A program made the position numbers and the translations under genes. This document shows positions 28,084-37,050 of a stretch of DNA of 64,000 bases, one piece after another. The stretch is from NCBI RefSeq assembly GCF_002115825.1, contig NZ_JFJZ01000007.1:124001-188000 (forward strand), in the 5' to 3' direction. Position 1 is the stretch's first letter. Each line of letters begins with the position of its first letter. A model generated the notes under the pieces. The model made no database searches. It saw nothing but the letters and a program-made list of their open reading frames with translations, and was not told the DNA's origin. Source of the stretch: Thalassospira sp. MCCC 1A01428. GTDB lineage: Bacteria; Pseudomonadota; Alphaproteobacteria; Rhodospirillales; Thalassospiraceae.

Positions 28084-28814
28084 GTAACCTCCAGATACAG
28101 GCTTTGCCCCGGTTTTAAAATGTTAAGTGGAACAGCTTGTATTTCCGGGGCGCGGCGGCCCCATTTTTCGCGCAATCGCCAGAATATTGCCTTGCCACCG
28201 GGTGTTTTCCACACCAGGCGTGCCAGCTTTGGCGGGCAACTCAGCGTGAAAAACCGGTTGGCCCAGCGTAGCCAGATATCATCTATCGGTTCGGCTGGTA
28301 ACAGGCGTGCATGAATAATCCAGCAATCATCGCGGTCGCGCAAATACATATAGGGGGCAAACCGCCCGGTCCCTTCAGCGTGGTCCAATGTTACGTCGAT
28401 GTGATGATGATCGTGCGTGAATAACTGAACCTTTCGGGTGGGAAACAGGCGGTATTTGTCGCTGTTATGATGCAGGAATTTCCGGTTGGCAATGATGCCG
28501 TGGTGAATAGCGGTTTTATCAAACACCAGCCGCACGACCGCATCCTGTATGGGGCCACCGGTAAGGGCGGTAAAGCGGGCAGAAAGCGTGATGCTGCCGT
28601 GTTGTTGCGACTGGCGGGTTTCATAGTCCAGCCGCCAGCGCGAATTTTGAAAGATAACATCTTGTCCCGCAAGGGTTATATGGCGGCTGTTATTGTCCAG
28701 CGTGAAAAAGGAAACCCGGTCCGAGGCCTCGAACCCCCAGGGGCCAAATTGAACAGGGCCAAAGCTGCCGCTGATCAGTTGGTTATCAACGATATGCGTG
28801 TTTAGCTTTGACAT
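28068..28814 (-). CDS. Unknown protein of the polysaccharide operon
   Basis: Protein of 248 residues that I do not recognise. It begins MSKLNTHIVDNQLISGSFG and is rich in beta-strand patterns, with many His and aromatic residues (LFTHDHHHIDVTLDH). There is no signal peptide or membrane helix. It overlaps the flippase gene upstream by 13 bases and the heparinase-like gene downstream by 16 bases, which implies tight co-translation. A sandwich-fold partner or accessory domain of the heparinase-like protein is possible: the two together would resemble a split polysaccharide lyase. An upstream in-frame extension inside the flippase gene is rejected because its sequence is atypical. Confidence 0.75.
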   Translation of the reverse strand: MSKLNTHIVDNQLISGSFGPVQFGPWGFEASDRVSFFTLDNNSRHITLAGQDVIFQNSRWRLDYETRQSQQHGSITLSARFTALTGGPIQDAVVRLVFDKTAIHHGIIANRKFLHHNSDKYRLFPTRKVQLFTHDHHHIDVTLDHAEGTGRFAPYMYLRDRDDCWIIHARLLPAEPIDDIWLRWANRFFTLSCPPKLARLVWKTPGGKAIFWRLREKWGRRAPEIQAVPLNILKPGQSLYLEVTCRFH

Positions 28815-29965
28815 GCAAAATACCTTTGCCGCCAGACGAAAAAGCGGGGCGCGCAAATTAATAGCCCTGCCAGAAGGGCCAGTTTGACATTCATAGCCAT
28901 AATAATGGTGGTGACCGCCCCATATTGCGCCAGCACCCCGGCCCCGCCAACACAAAGCACCAGCACCACAACAGCAAGCAACAGGTGCCCGGCGCGTTCC
29001 TGCACGATCAGGATGTGCCGCAACACAATTGCCAGCAACAGCGGCCATGGCGCAGCTATGCGCAATATGTCGGCATTGTTAACAGGGCTATGCCCAAACA
29101 GCACGGACAAGGCCATATCGGGCAGAACAAGCAACGCCAGCGTAATGCCGCAGGCCGGTAAAACCAGCCAGACATCGCGTGCGAAACCGGTTTGTTTCCG
29201 GGCAAATAACACGCCGGAAATGGCGCTAAAACCGGCGGCACATAGCAATAACAGGCGATGAACCAGCATCAGGGCATCGTGATCACTTTGGGGCAGGGAT
29301 GACTGCAAAAAGGCAACATCAATATTGGGCAATACCCCCGCCAGCAAAGTGAACAGAACCAGTTGCGGCCAGATTTTGATGTTTAGCGACGGAAGGCCAG
29401 GCGAAGTGTTTGCCCGGCCTTGTCGGGGTTTGCCTCGGCCAGACCATGCCCAAAAAGCCGATGCCAGACACGACGTTGCGCTAATGGCAGGGGCGCACGC
29501 ATAAAGCCATACAGAGCCATTCGATGTGGTGCCGGCATAAAGGGCGGTGGCGATACCCGCAAGTTGCCCAAGCCCGCCAATCCATAAAATACGGTGAAAT
29601 TGCAGGCGGGCGGTAATCATCCAGTCGGGCGACAGGGCGGCGGCCAGCGGCATGATCAGAACAGGCCACGCCACCGGCGGCAAAGCAGGGGCAAGGAAAG
29701 TAATGGCAATCAGCGCAAGAATGATGCGCAAACTAACAATGCCGAGAATAGCGGTTTTCTGCCGGTTTTGTGCCAGCCGCACCAGCAAGGGGCCACATCC
29801 GGCCTGGGTAATACTGACCGCAACGCCAATGCTGACAAGGGCGCTGAAATAATCGGCAAGAAGGCCGGGGGCAATGGCGTGACCCAAAATCAGGACCATG
29901 ATGAACCCACCGGCGCGGTTAAGCACGGTTGCCGCAATCATCCAAATCGGGGCGCGACTATCCAT
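28802..29965 (-). CDS. Wzx-like oligosaccharide flippase
   Basis: Inner-membrane protein of 387 residues with about ten to twelve hydrophobic helices, starting IWMIAATVLNRAGGFIMVLIL. The size, even helix spacing and gene neighbourhood fit a polysaccharide-type MOP flippase (Wzx), which turns undecaprenyl-linked repeats to the periplasmic side. Sequence motifs in this family are weak, so the call leans on topology and context. It overlaps the upstream transferase by eight bases and the downstream unknown gene by 13 bases. Confidence 0.78.
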   Translation of the reverse strand: MDSRAPIWMIAATVLNRAGGFIMVLILGHAIAPGLLADYFSALVSIGVAVSITQAGCGPLLVRLAQNRQKTAILGIVSLRIILALIAITFLAPALPPVAWPVLIMPLAAALSPDWMITARLQFHRILWIGGLGQLAGIATALYAGTTSNGSVWLYACAPAISATSCLASAFWAWSGRGKPRQGRANTSPGLPSLNIKIWPQLVLFTLLAGVLPNIDVAFLQSSLPQSDHDALMLVHRLLLLCAAGFSAISGVLFARKQTGFARDVWLVLPACGITLALLVLPDMALSVLFGHSPVNNADILRIAAPWPLLLAIVLRHILIVQERAGHLLLAVVVLVLCVGGAGVLAQYGAVTTIIMAMNVKLALLAGLLICAPRFFVWRQRYFACQS

Positions 29966-31196
29966 GACAGGTCAATACCCGGTCATAGGCTGCACTTACC
30001 CGGGTCCCATAGCCTTCGGCAAGCTGGGTGCTAATGGCGGATTTTGCCTTTTCGCCCAGCTTTACGGCAAACGCGCGGTCAAGCAGAAGCCTGGTGACCG
30101 CCTTGACAAGGGCGTTGCGATCACGCGGCGGGACCAATATGCCATCATGCCCGTCTTTGATGATGCTGCCGGCAGCGGTGGTGGTGATCACGGGCAGGCC
30201 CGCTGCCATTGCTTCCTGTATCGCCAGGCTGGAACCTTCGGAAAGGGATGGCAATACAAACAGATCTGCCCTTTGCAGGGCATCAGGAACATGGTTTTGC
30301 GGTTGTTGGCCATGCCATGTTACGCCATCGGGCAGGGGAGCAAGCAGGTGCCGGGCGCAGTCACGCGCCGGGCCAATCAGCGATAATGTTATCCTTGGAC
30401 CAAATTGGCGGCGCAGGGTTTTAAAACCGTCAAGCAATACCGCCAGCCCCTTTGCCAGCGCCATATCGCCAATATAAAGCAGGTCAAATGTATCGCGGGC
30501 CAGTGAAACATCCTGTGGGCATTCAAGCATAAGGCATTTCCGGGCCAGCGGGGCATCGAATGGCACGACATGAATGCGGTTGGCGGCAATGCCACAATCG
30601 ACAAGGCCCTGTGCCACGCTTTGCGACGGGGCAAAAACGGCATCGGCAAAGCGGGCTTCGTCTACCCGGCGACGGGCCAGAAAAGACGATATTTCGCGCC
30701 ACTTCTGATGATGGGCACGGTATTCATCGTCAAGCTGCCGGGCGCGGGTGGGGGCCAGTTGGCCGGTGATATCGCTGATGGTTAAGATGCCGTTTTTCCG
30801 GGCCTTTTGCATGGCAGGAAGGCTGTAATTGCCTTGCCCGTGCAGGATGCGTGCCGATGCGGGCATATGCGATGCGGCCAGCCACGATAACGGCAGGTCC
30901 GATGCCAGATTATGGCCCGGAAGGCGGCATTTACGCGCCGCATAACCCAAAAGATCGGGCAGGATATGGCGACCGGGAATGGCCGCCATACAGGCATCAA
31001 CCCGGCGGGACGGGCGGTTTAAAAAAAGGCCGGGGCGATGGCGACGGGCGTGAGGAAAACGTGCTGGCGGTGTAATTGGCTGGTCCGTGTGGCGCCAGAA
31101 ACTATCCCAGCGGGCAAGCCTGCCCTGTTGGGTCAGATATGCGCCCAGAATGGCAAACTGGTCTATGCGGCCAATCATCCATATATCGGCAGTCAT
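29958..31196 (-). CDS. Family 4 glycosyltransferase
   Basis: GT-B transferase of 412 residues. The N-terminus reads TADIWMIGRIDQFAILGAYL, usual for this type. The donor lobe has FDLLYIGDMALAKGLAVLLDGF and the nucleotide-sugar element LPSLSEGSSLAIQEAMAAGLPVITT. The reading frame extends upstream to a TTG at 31325, but ATG 31196 is preferred because family similarity begins there and it overlaps the stop of a small upstream frame (31193-31249) in an ATGA arrangement. It adds a sugar to the repeat unit; specificity is unknown. Confidence 0.85.
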   Translation of the reverse strand: MTADIWMIGRIDQFAILGAYLTQQGRLARWDSFWRHTDQPITPPARFPHARRHRPGLFLNRPSRRVDACMAAIPGRHILPDLLGYAARKCRLPGHNLASDLPLSWLAASHMPASARILHGQGNYSLPAMQKARKNGILTISDITGQLAPTRARQLDDEYRAHHQKWREISSFLARRRVDEARFADAVFAPSQSVAQGLVDCGIAANRIHVVPFDAPLARKCLMLECPQDVSLARDTFDLLYIGDMALAKGLAVLLDGFKTLRRQFGPRITLSLIGPARDCARHLLAPLPDGVTWHGQQPQNHVPDALQRADLFVLPSLSEGSSLAIQEAMAAGLPVITTTAAGSIIKDGHDGILVPPRDRNALVKAVTRLLLDRAFAVKLGEKAKSAISTQLAEGYGTRVSAAYDRVLTCHG

Positions 31197-31249
31197 CGCG
31201 CATTGCCGTGCGCAGAATTGCCAATAAATAACGCGTCCAGCATTTTCAT
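31193..31249 (-). CDS. Possible translation-coupling leader peptide
   Basis: ATG at 31249 opens an 18-codon frame (MKMLDALFIGNSAHGNAR) whose TGA stop overlaps the ATG of the following glycosyltransferase. The transferase has no good ribosome site of its own, so ribosomes finishing this peptide could re-initiate on it. The alternative is that this is the remnant of an ancestral N-terminus after a frameshift. Confidence 0.35.
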   Translation of the reverse strand: MKMLDALFIGNSAHGNAR

Positions 31250-31361
31250 AAACGGCCAATCCCCCAATATGCCCGCAATGTTGCTTAATGTTAAAATCAT
31301 ATATGACAATTACGGGTTGAGGCAAAATAATCCCGCAATCCTGATGCTGGTGCGTGGTGTT

Positions 31362-32486
31362 TTACCCTAGGGCATCCCGGCAGGCGTTCCATGTTTGCCG
31401 GGCAATTTGTTGGGGGCTGACGTTAAGGATGGCGTGGTTTTGCAAGTTTAAATGCCGGTCGCAATATGCGGGGTCCGCCAACAGGCGTTTGATCGCGGTA
31501 AGCCAGCCCTTGATCCCGGGCGGGGCAAAAGGCAAAGGCAGTGGCAACATGGTTTCACCCGCCACCAGCACGTCATGGGCAACCCCGACCTTATCTGATG
31601 CCACAACAAGTGTGCGACAGCTTATTGCCTCGATCACGGCAACGCCGTAGGCATCGCCAAGCGATGGTAATAAAAACAGCCGGGCGCTGGCATAGATCGC
31701 GGCCAGCCTGTGCGGGGCCATCGGCGGTAATATGGTTGTGATGTCGCAAAGCCCGGCTTGCGCCAGTTTTTTCGTAAAGCTGGCGGTATCTTTTGTCGGC
31801 ACACCGGCAATGCAAATGCGCGAAATGGCCCCTTGCCGATACAGGGCCGCCGCAATGGCCAGAAAATGGGCAAAACCCTTGGGTTTGGTGGGGCGGCCAC
31901 ACCATAAAAGGTCATAGGGGCGTTGCGCAAATTTCGGTGGTGCTGTGCCCGGCAAGGGTGCAAATGACGGGGCAATTGGAACAAGCGAAATTTTATCGAC
32001 CGCCATACCATGTGCCAAAAACCACTGTTTACCCGGATGACTGGCGGCGATGGCCGCTGTGGCATGACGGATCATGACGCCGCGCATTTTGGCCCGAAGC
32101 CGGTTGTTAAAGACGGCATCGGACTGCGCCCAGCCATCAAAGCGGATGATATAGGGAACATTGTGCGCCTGGCACCATCGGTGCGCCTGCCACATCGCCA
32201 GGCCAAAACCTGCCAGAATTACAATATCGGGTTTAAATTGCGCCAAATGGACAACGGGGGAGGGCGTGATGGCGATAGCGCGATTTTCAGATAATGCCCA
32301 CCGAATACCGGGCAAAATGATTTGCGAGAATGGCCCGGTTTGTTGGGGCCAGTTGCGTTGCGGTTCGGTTTTATGGGTACGAATAATGCAAAAATCGCCG
32401 CCTGTGGCCTGCACCATTTGTGCAAGTATCGTATGGCTATGCTGCCTGTAAGGCGGGATCAAATTGGTGATCAGTGCAATTTTCAC
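31362..32486 (-). CDS. Family 4 glycosyltransferase
   Basis: First gene of the minus-strand operon, GT-B transferase of 374 residues. The N-terminal lobe begins KIALITNLIPPYRQHSHTI. The donor lobe shows YDLLWCGRPTKPKGFAHFLAIA and the element LLPSLGDAYGVAVIEAISCRTLVVAS. The GTG start has only a weak ribosome site. Its promoter must lie in the 89 bases between it and the divergent WecG-type gene, so the two operons share one short control region. It participates in repeat-unit assembly, with unknown sugar. Confidence 0.87.
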   Translation of the reverse strand: MKIALITNLIPPYRQHSHTILAQMVQATGGDFCIIRTHKTEPQRNWPQQTGPFSQIILPGIRWALSENRAIAITPSPVVHLAQFKPDIVILAGFGLAMWQAHRWCQAHNVPYIIRFDGWAQSDAVFNNRLRAKMRGVMIRHATAAIAASHPGKQWFLAHGMAVDKISLVPIAPSFAPLPGTAPPKFAQRPYDLLWCGRPTKPKGFAHFLAIAAALYRQGAISRICIAGVPTKDTASFTKKLAQAGLCDITTILPPMAPHRLAAIYASARLFLLPSLGDAYGVAVIEAISCRTLVVASDKVGVAHDVLVAGETMLPLPLPFAPPGIKGWLTAIKRLLADPAYCDRHLNLQNHAILNVSPQQIARQTWNACRDALG

Positions 32487-32575
32487 GTTTAACTTTCAAT
32501 ATAGGGATGTTTTTTTGTTAACTTATGCCATCCTAGCGTTTCGTTTGATAGCAAACTGAACCGGGGGCAGGGTGC

Positions 32576-34123
32576 ATGGCGGAGAACAAGACGTTTTTTG
32601 ATTTGCAACTGGACAGGCGGGGACCGAACCAGTTGCGGGATGATATTCTTGCGGGCCTGATGCAAAGGCACCGCCTTCGACATATTTCCCTAAACGCCAT
32701 CAAACTGGTTGCTGCCCGCAAGGACCCTGCATTGTGGGGGGCTTTATTGTCGTGCGATTGCCTTAGCGCCGATGGCATGGGCATTGTCTGGGCGGCAAAG
32801 TTGCTGGGATATCGGCTGGCCGGGCGTGTTACCGGAATTGATTTAATGATCGCCCTGATGCCGGGGCTGGCCCAACAGGGATTGTCGGTTTTTTTACTGG
32901 GTGCCAGGCCTGATATTGTCGTGCAGACCCGCAATCGCCTGCTGCATGATTATCCCGGTTTAAACATTGTGGGCTGTCGGCATGGCTATGATGCGACCGA
33001 CGCCGAAATGGCCGATATGGTTGCCCAAAGCGGGGCGGATGTGGTGTTTGTTGCCTTGCCCAGCCCGCGCAAGGAACGTTTTGTTGTCGAGTATGCCGAT
33101 GCATGCGGGGCGCGGTTGCTGATTGGTGTTGGGGGCGCGTTTGATGTTATTTCGGGCCAGGTAAAACGTGCGCCACTGCTGTGGCAAAATGCCGGATTGG
33201 AATGGTTATGGCGGGTGTTACAGGCCCCGCGCACCATGAGCCCGCGTTACGCCAGGGGCTTGTGGCAGTTCGCCATGTTGGTGACATGGCGATGGGGAAA
33301 AAAACACAGCACCCAAATTGCAGGTTTGTCGCGCATTAAACAGGTCGGCCTGCTGGCGATTGTGGCCCTGATGGGCGGGGTTTTGGGGGCCGGGTCCGCA
33401 TGGGGGCAAACGGGACCTTCGACCGGTTTGGCGGGAACGGCGGTTATGGGGCCGCAAGATGCGGGCGCGCAGTTAACACAGCAATTGTCAAAGCTAACCC
33501 CGGGCGGGGCAGGATCAACCGGTAAAGGCAGTGATACGGTACGATCTGTCGCCACGGTGATGGCAGGTGTTTTTACCTCGTTGGTGCAGGTGCAACATCC
33601 TGGAATTTTACCCGTAATTGACGGGCAAACCCTAACCGGCATTCTGGCCACGTTTTTCGAAAGAGAGGACGCCACACAGCCCCGGCAAAATATTGGCATT
33701 AAAATAATTTCATCGCTGGAACAGTGTTTTGCCCAGCTGATTGTGCAGCAATTTATCCCCGCGACGTTGATGGGCGGCATACAGGGCATTTTGATGCGGG
33801 CTTTGCTGGTGGCGATTTTGCGCTATGGCAAAGGCGGGGGCGACCCGGCGCAACTGGCCTTTCGATATGCGCCCGGCCTGTCGGCGGCGGCATTTGGCAT
33901 GACGGGCGATGGGTTCGAGCGTTTCGCGCCGGTTAATCAACCCGCGCAGCCCCCGCAAAATACGGGCATTGATGTTTATCGCCCCGGTGTGGTCGGGCAG
34001 GTTTTTGCCGCCCCTGACCATGGCGATAAATATATCCCCGCCCCGTTTGAAGACGAAAAACCGCTGGCCCAAACCCCCGGTGGTAACAATGACTGGTGGC
34101 CCGACGATGCCAGCCCCCGTTAG
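32576..34123 (+). CDS. WecG/TagA/CpsF-type transferase fused to an unknown exported domain
   Basis: Protein of 515 residues with an unusual build. Residues about 10-240 are a WecG/TagA/CpsF transferase: SADGMGIVWAAKLLGYRLAG, RVTGIDLM, VFLLGARPDIV, DVVFVALPSPRKERFV and GVGGAFDVISGQVKRAP. This family transfers ManNAc-type or ManNAcA-type sugars to a lipid-linked acceptor. Residues 254-277 form a hydrophobic segment that looks like a signal peptide (IKQVGLLAIVALMGG, ending GAGSAWGQ). A further 238 residues, rich in Gly, Pro and Gln, match nothing I know. The likely topology is transferase inside and tail outside. The normal family length is near 240 residues. It is divergent from the glycosyltransferase operon. 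Confidence 0.85.
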   Translation: MAENKTFFDLQLDRRGPNQLRDDILAGLMQRHRLRHISLNAIKLVAARKDPALWGALLSCDCLSADGMGIVWAAKLLGYRLAGRVTGIDLMIALMPGLAQQGLSVFLLGARPDIVVQTRNRLLHDYPGLNIVGCRHGYDATDAEMADMVAQSGADVVFVALPSPRKERFVVEYADACGARLLIGVGGAFDVISGQVKRAPLLWQNAGLEWLWRVLQAPRTMSPRYARGLWQFAMLVTWRWGKKHSTQIAGLSRIKQVGLLAIVALMGGVLGAGSAWGQTGPSTGLAGTAVMGPQDAGAQLTQQLSKLTPGGAGSTGKGSDTVRSVATVMAGVFTSLVQVQHPGILPVIDGQTLTGILATFFEREDATQPRQNIGIKIISSLEQCFAQLIVQQFIPATLMGGIQGILMRALLVAILRYGKGGGDPAQLAFRYAPGLSAAAFGMTGDGFERFAPVNQPAQPPQNTGIDVYRPGVVGQVFAAPDHGDKYIPAPFEDEKPLAQTPGGNNDWWPDDASPR

Positions 34124-34207
34124 GTTTTTTCCATGGCGCCCGTCATTTTCCCCCCATGTTTCAGGCCTGATATACAGGTTTAGTGTGCCGACTGTTGACA
34201 AAAACCG

Positions 34208-36463
34208 ATGACGCAACGTTTGTCGCCGATCAAAACGCCGGGGCCGGCTGTGACGTTGGCCGATATGGTGCCGCTGGTCTGGCGTCGCCGGGGTGTCGCA
34301 TTGCTGGTTTTTGCCTGTTGCATGGCGCTGGGTGCGTTTTTGGTGCCCTTTTGGCAACCGGAGTTTCGGGCATCGGGGCAGGTTGGGTTTTTACCGGCAA
34401 CGCCGGCCCCGCTGGCCTTGAAAGATGCGGTTGGTCCTGCGCCGGTTTTTCAAATTTCCGATCTGGATACGGAAATGGCAATGGTGCGCGGTACGGCGGT
34501 TTTGTCTGCGGCGCGGTCGGTTTTGCGGGGGGATGGCATTAATTTTGATCCGCCGCCAGCCCCGCTGGCGCAATGGCTGGGCATTACACCGTCGCAAAAT
34601 ACGATGGCTGTGCCGCCAGGCATGACAGCCGAAATGGTGCGCGAAAATCGCGATATCGCCATTTTGCGCGGCAAGATCAAAACCGTGCAAATCGATAATG
34701 CCCGGGTGATTGAAATATCGCTGTTTGACACCGACCCCGAACGCGCACGCCGAATGCTGGATGCCGTAATTGATAGTTATGTGTGGAAACGCGAAAAGGA
34801 TTTACGCCGCAAATTAACTGATCAATACGACGAAACCGTGCGCCAGCGCGGCGAAGCCGAAGCCACACTGGCGCAGGATCAGCAAGCCCTTATTGACTGG
34901 CAGGATCAGCACCCCATCAGTGGTTTTGTCCCAAGGGGGGGCGGTGACGGCAAGGCGGCAGGATCAGGCGACAGCGATTTGGGCCGCGAACTGGAAAATA
35001 TTCGCGCACAGCGCCAGGCAGCACAGATTGACCTTTTGGGGTTGCAGGCCCGGCAACAGGCGATTGCGGCAGCACAGGGGGATGTCGCCCAATTAATGAA
35101 ATTGCCTGAAATTTCCAACAGCGAAACCGTGCGTGAACTGAATTTGCGTTTGGCGGTGTTACGCGGCACCCAGGCTGATTTGGGGCGGCGATATGGGCCA
35201 CGTCACCCATTGGTGATGGCAAATAATGCGCAAATTTTACAGGCGAATGATGATGTGCGGGCGGCGATATCGGCACAGATCGCCGCCATTGACCGCGATG
35301 CGCAAAACGCTGCCACCCGGTTTGGGGCCTTTGCGCAGGAATATGACCGGGTTCTGGCACAGGCGGCGGGCGATAACCGCGACCGTTTGGCGTTTGATCA
35401 GCTTAACCGCAAACTTGATGCATCAACCGCCGATGTGTCGGTTTTGACAGACAGGGCACGCCTTATGCAGTCGGAACTTGCCGCCTTGCGCCCGGATGTG
35501 GAAATTGTGCAAATTCCGGAAACACTAGGTAAACCGGTATTTCCATCGCGTAAACATATTGCCATGATTGCGATTGCGCTGTCGGTTGTGGCGGCGATGG
35601 CAGCGGCCATTTTGCGTGAATATTTTGACCGCGCCCTGCACCGTGCCAGCGAAGCCGAAATACTAACCGGTCTGCCTGTTTTTGCCGTCTTGCCGCGTGT
35701 TTCCCCCCATCCGGCGCGGCGGGTAACAGAAGAAGAAAACGAGGCGATTGGTCATTTGCAAACCATTCTTCGTTTGCGCCGTGATGCGGGGCAGATCCCG
35801 CGCAGTGAAGGCCCTGCCGAAGGGTTTGGCGGGCGGGTGGTGTGTATAACCTCGCCGATGCCGGGCGAGGGGAAAAGCCGTCTGGCGCAAAAAATGGCGG
35901 TGCGCCTTGCCCAAAACAGCCAGCGGGTTTTACTGCTGGACGGTGATTTGCGCCGCCCGACACTGGCAACACATCCGATTGCAGGGCGGATGGAAAATGA
36001 CCTTGCCCGCAACGGCATAAAGGCCGATTTGCCGCTGGTTTTGCAAGGGGATGCAACGCTGGATCAGGCCATATTTTCAATCCGGTTTGAGGACGGCGGG
36101 GATGGCAGGTCGGGCGATGTCTATTACGATTTTCTAGGCGCGGAAGATGCGGTGTCATCGGCCCTTGCCGGGCAGTTGATGGCCGAAAAGCTGATGGGCA
36201 TGATACAGGATTTGCGCCATCGTTATGATTACATTGTGGTGGATGCGCCGCCGGTTTTAGCCGTGGCCGATGCGATCTGGCTGATGCGGGCGGCGGATGA
36301 CCGGTTATTGTTGATCCGTGCGCAAAAAAGCCGCCGGGAGGATATAATTGATGCGGTTCAACGGCTGGAACAGGCTGGTTGCCGTGCCGATGGCTTTATT
36401 TTTAGCGGTGTTTCGCGCCGGGGCGCCTATTACGGTGGCAAAAAACGGCGAAAACGACCATGA
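34208..36463 (+). CDS. Wzz/GumC-type chain-length regulator with BY-kinase domain
   Basis: Polysaccharide co-polymerase of 751 residues. A first helix (about 28-48), a long periplasmic coiled-coil region and a second helix near residue 460 frame the Wzz part. The cytoplasmic tyrosine-kinase part has Walker A TSPMPGEGKS (about 549), Walker A' LLLDGDLRRP and Walker B YDYIVVDAPP. The C-terminal tyrosine cluster is short, with only two Tyr in GAYYGG. It controls polymer length and export by cycles of autophosphorylation. The next gene overlaps it by four bases. The cognate phosphatase and the Wza channel are not seen. Confidence 0.92.
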   Translation: MTQRLSPIKTPGPAVTLADMVPLVWRRRGVALLVFACCMALGAFLVPFWQPEFRASGQVGFLPATPAPLALKDAVGPAPVFQISDLDTEMAMVRGTAVLSAARSVLRGDGINFDPPPAPLAQWLGITPSQNTMAVPPGMTAEMVRENRDIAILRGKIKTVQIDNARVIEISLFDTDPERARRMLDAVIDSYVWKREKDLRRKLTDQYDETVRQRGEAEATLAQDQQALIDWQDQHPISGFVPRGGGDGKAAGSGDSDLGRELENIRAQRQAAQIDLLGLQARQQAIAAAQGDVAQLMKLPEISNSETVRELNLRLAVLRGTQADLGRRYGPRHPLVMANNAQILQANDDVRAAISAQIAAIDRDAQNAATRFGAFAQEYDRVLAQAAGDNRDRLAFDQLNRKLDASTADVSVLTDRARLMQSELAALRPDVEIVQIPETLGKPVFPSRKHIAMIAIALSVVAAMAAAILREYFDRALHRASEAEILTGLPVFAVLPRVSPHPARRVTEEENEAIGHLQTILRLRRDAGQIPRSEGPAEGFGGRVVCITSPMPGEGKSRLAQKMAVRLAQNSQRVLLLDGDLRRPTLATHPIAGRMENDLARNGIKADLPLVLQGDATLDQAIFSIRFEDGGDGRSGDVYYDFLGAEDAVSSALAGQLMAEKLMGMIQDLRHRYDYIVVDAPPVLAVADAIWLMRAADDRLLLIRAQKSRREDIIDAVQRLEQAGCRADGFIFSGVSRRGAYYGGKKRRKRP

Positions 36464-37050
36464 CAGCCCATAATCGCACCGATTTTGAGCATAAAGATGA
36501 ACCAAACACAGATGTTGATGGTTCTATTGGCCCGCAAAACCCGTTGCAAACCGGTTGGGGGGCAAAATGCAGGGTACGACTTACCATCGTTGCGGGTTTG
36601 GCAATGGTGGTAATGATGTTGGGCCTTGCAGGATGGCAGTTATGGCAAACAGCACGGGTGTTGCCCGATATAAGCGATTATCAGGCGGCGTTGCGCGATG
36701 CGGATGGCATTGTTTTGGCAAATGTGCGCCAGCAGATTGACACGGCAATGCGCGCACAGGATTGGCCCCGTGCCAGCGCCCTGCTAACACAGTTAAAACG
36801 TGTTTATCCCAATGATGTGAATGTGTTGCTGCAAGATGTGCGGATGCGGATTTTAATGTTGCCCGAATTTGCCGACATGCCCGATGAACAGGCCAAACAC
36901 CGGGCAGAACTGGCCGATGCGCTTCGGGTGATTATGGCCCTGGCGGGCACGAACGAAGTCGTCAGGCAACAGGCCGAGAGGTTGCTGGCAGCGGTGATGA
37001 TGCAGGCACGGGTAAGGTTTGATGACGATGCATTGCCAGCCCGACCATGA
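36460..37050 (+). CDS. Single-pass membrane protein of unknown function
   Basis: Protein of 196 residues, coupled to the kinase gene by an ATGA overlap. An acidic cytoplasmic start of about 40 residues is followed by one membrane helix (VAGLAMVVMMLGLAGWQLW). The rest is helical (LANVRQQIDTAMRAQDWPRASALLTQLKRVYPND), resembling a TPR-like repeat, and lies in the periplasm. A role in polysaccharide assembly is likely from position alone. Its last 89 bases overlap, on the opposite strand, the end of the Wzy/WaaL-like gene. Confidence 0.75.
   Translation: MTAHNRTDFEHKDEPNTDVDGSIGPQNPLQTGWGAKCRVRLTIVAGLAMVVMMLGLAGWQLWQTARVLPDISDYQAALRDADGIVLANVRQQIDTAMRAQDWPRASALLTQLKRVYPNDVNVLLQDVRMRILMLPEFADMPDEQAKHRAELADALRVIMALAGTNEVVRQQAERLLAAVMMQARVRFDDDALPARP

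Noticed and set aside
29958..31325. Frameshift in the second family 4 glycosyltransferase
   Set aside because: The frame is continuous from ATG 31196 with complete GT-B features; the upstream short frame is better read as a leader.
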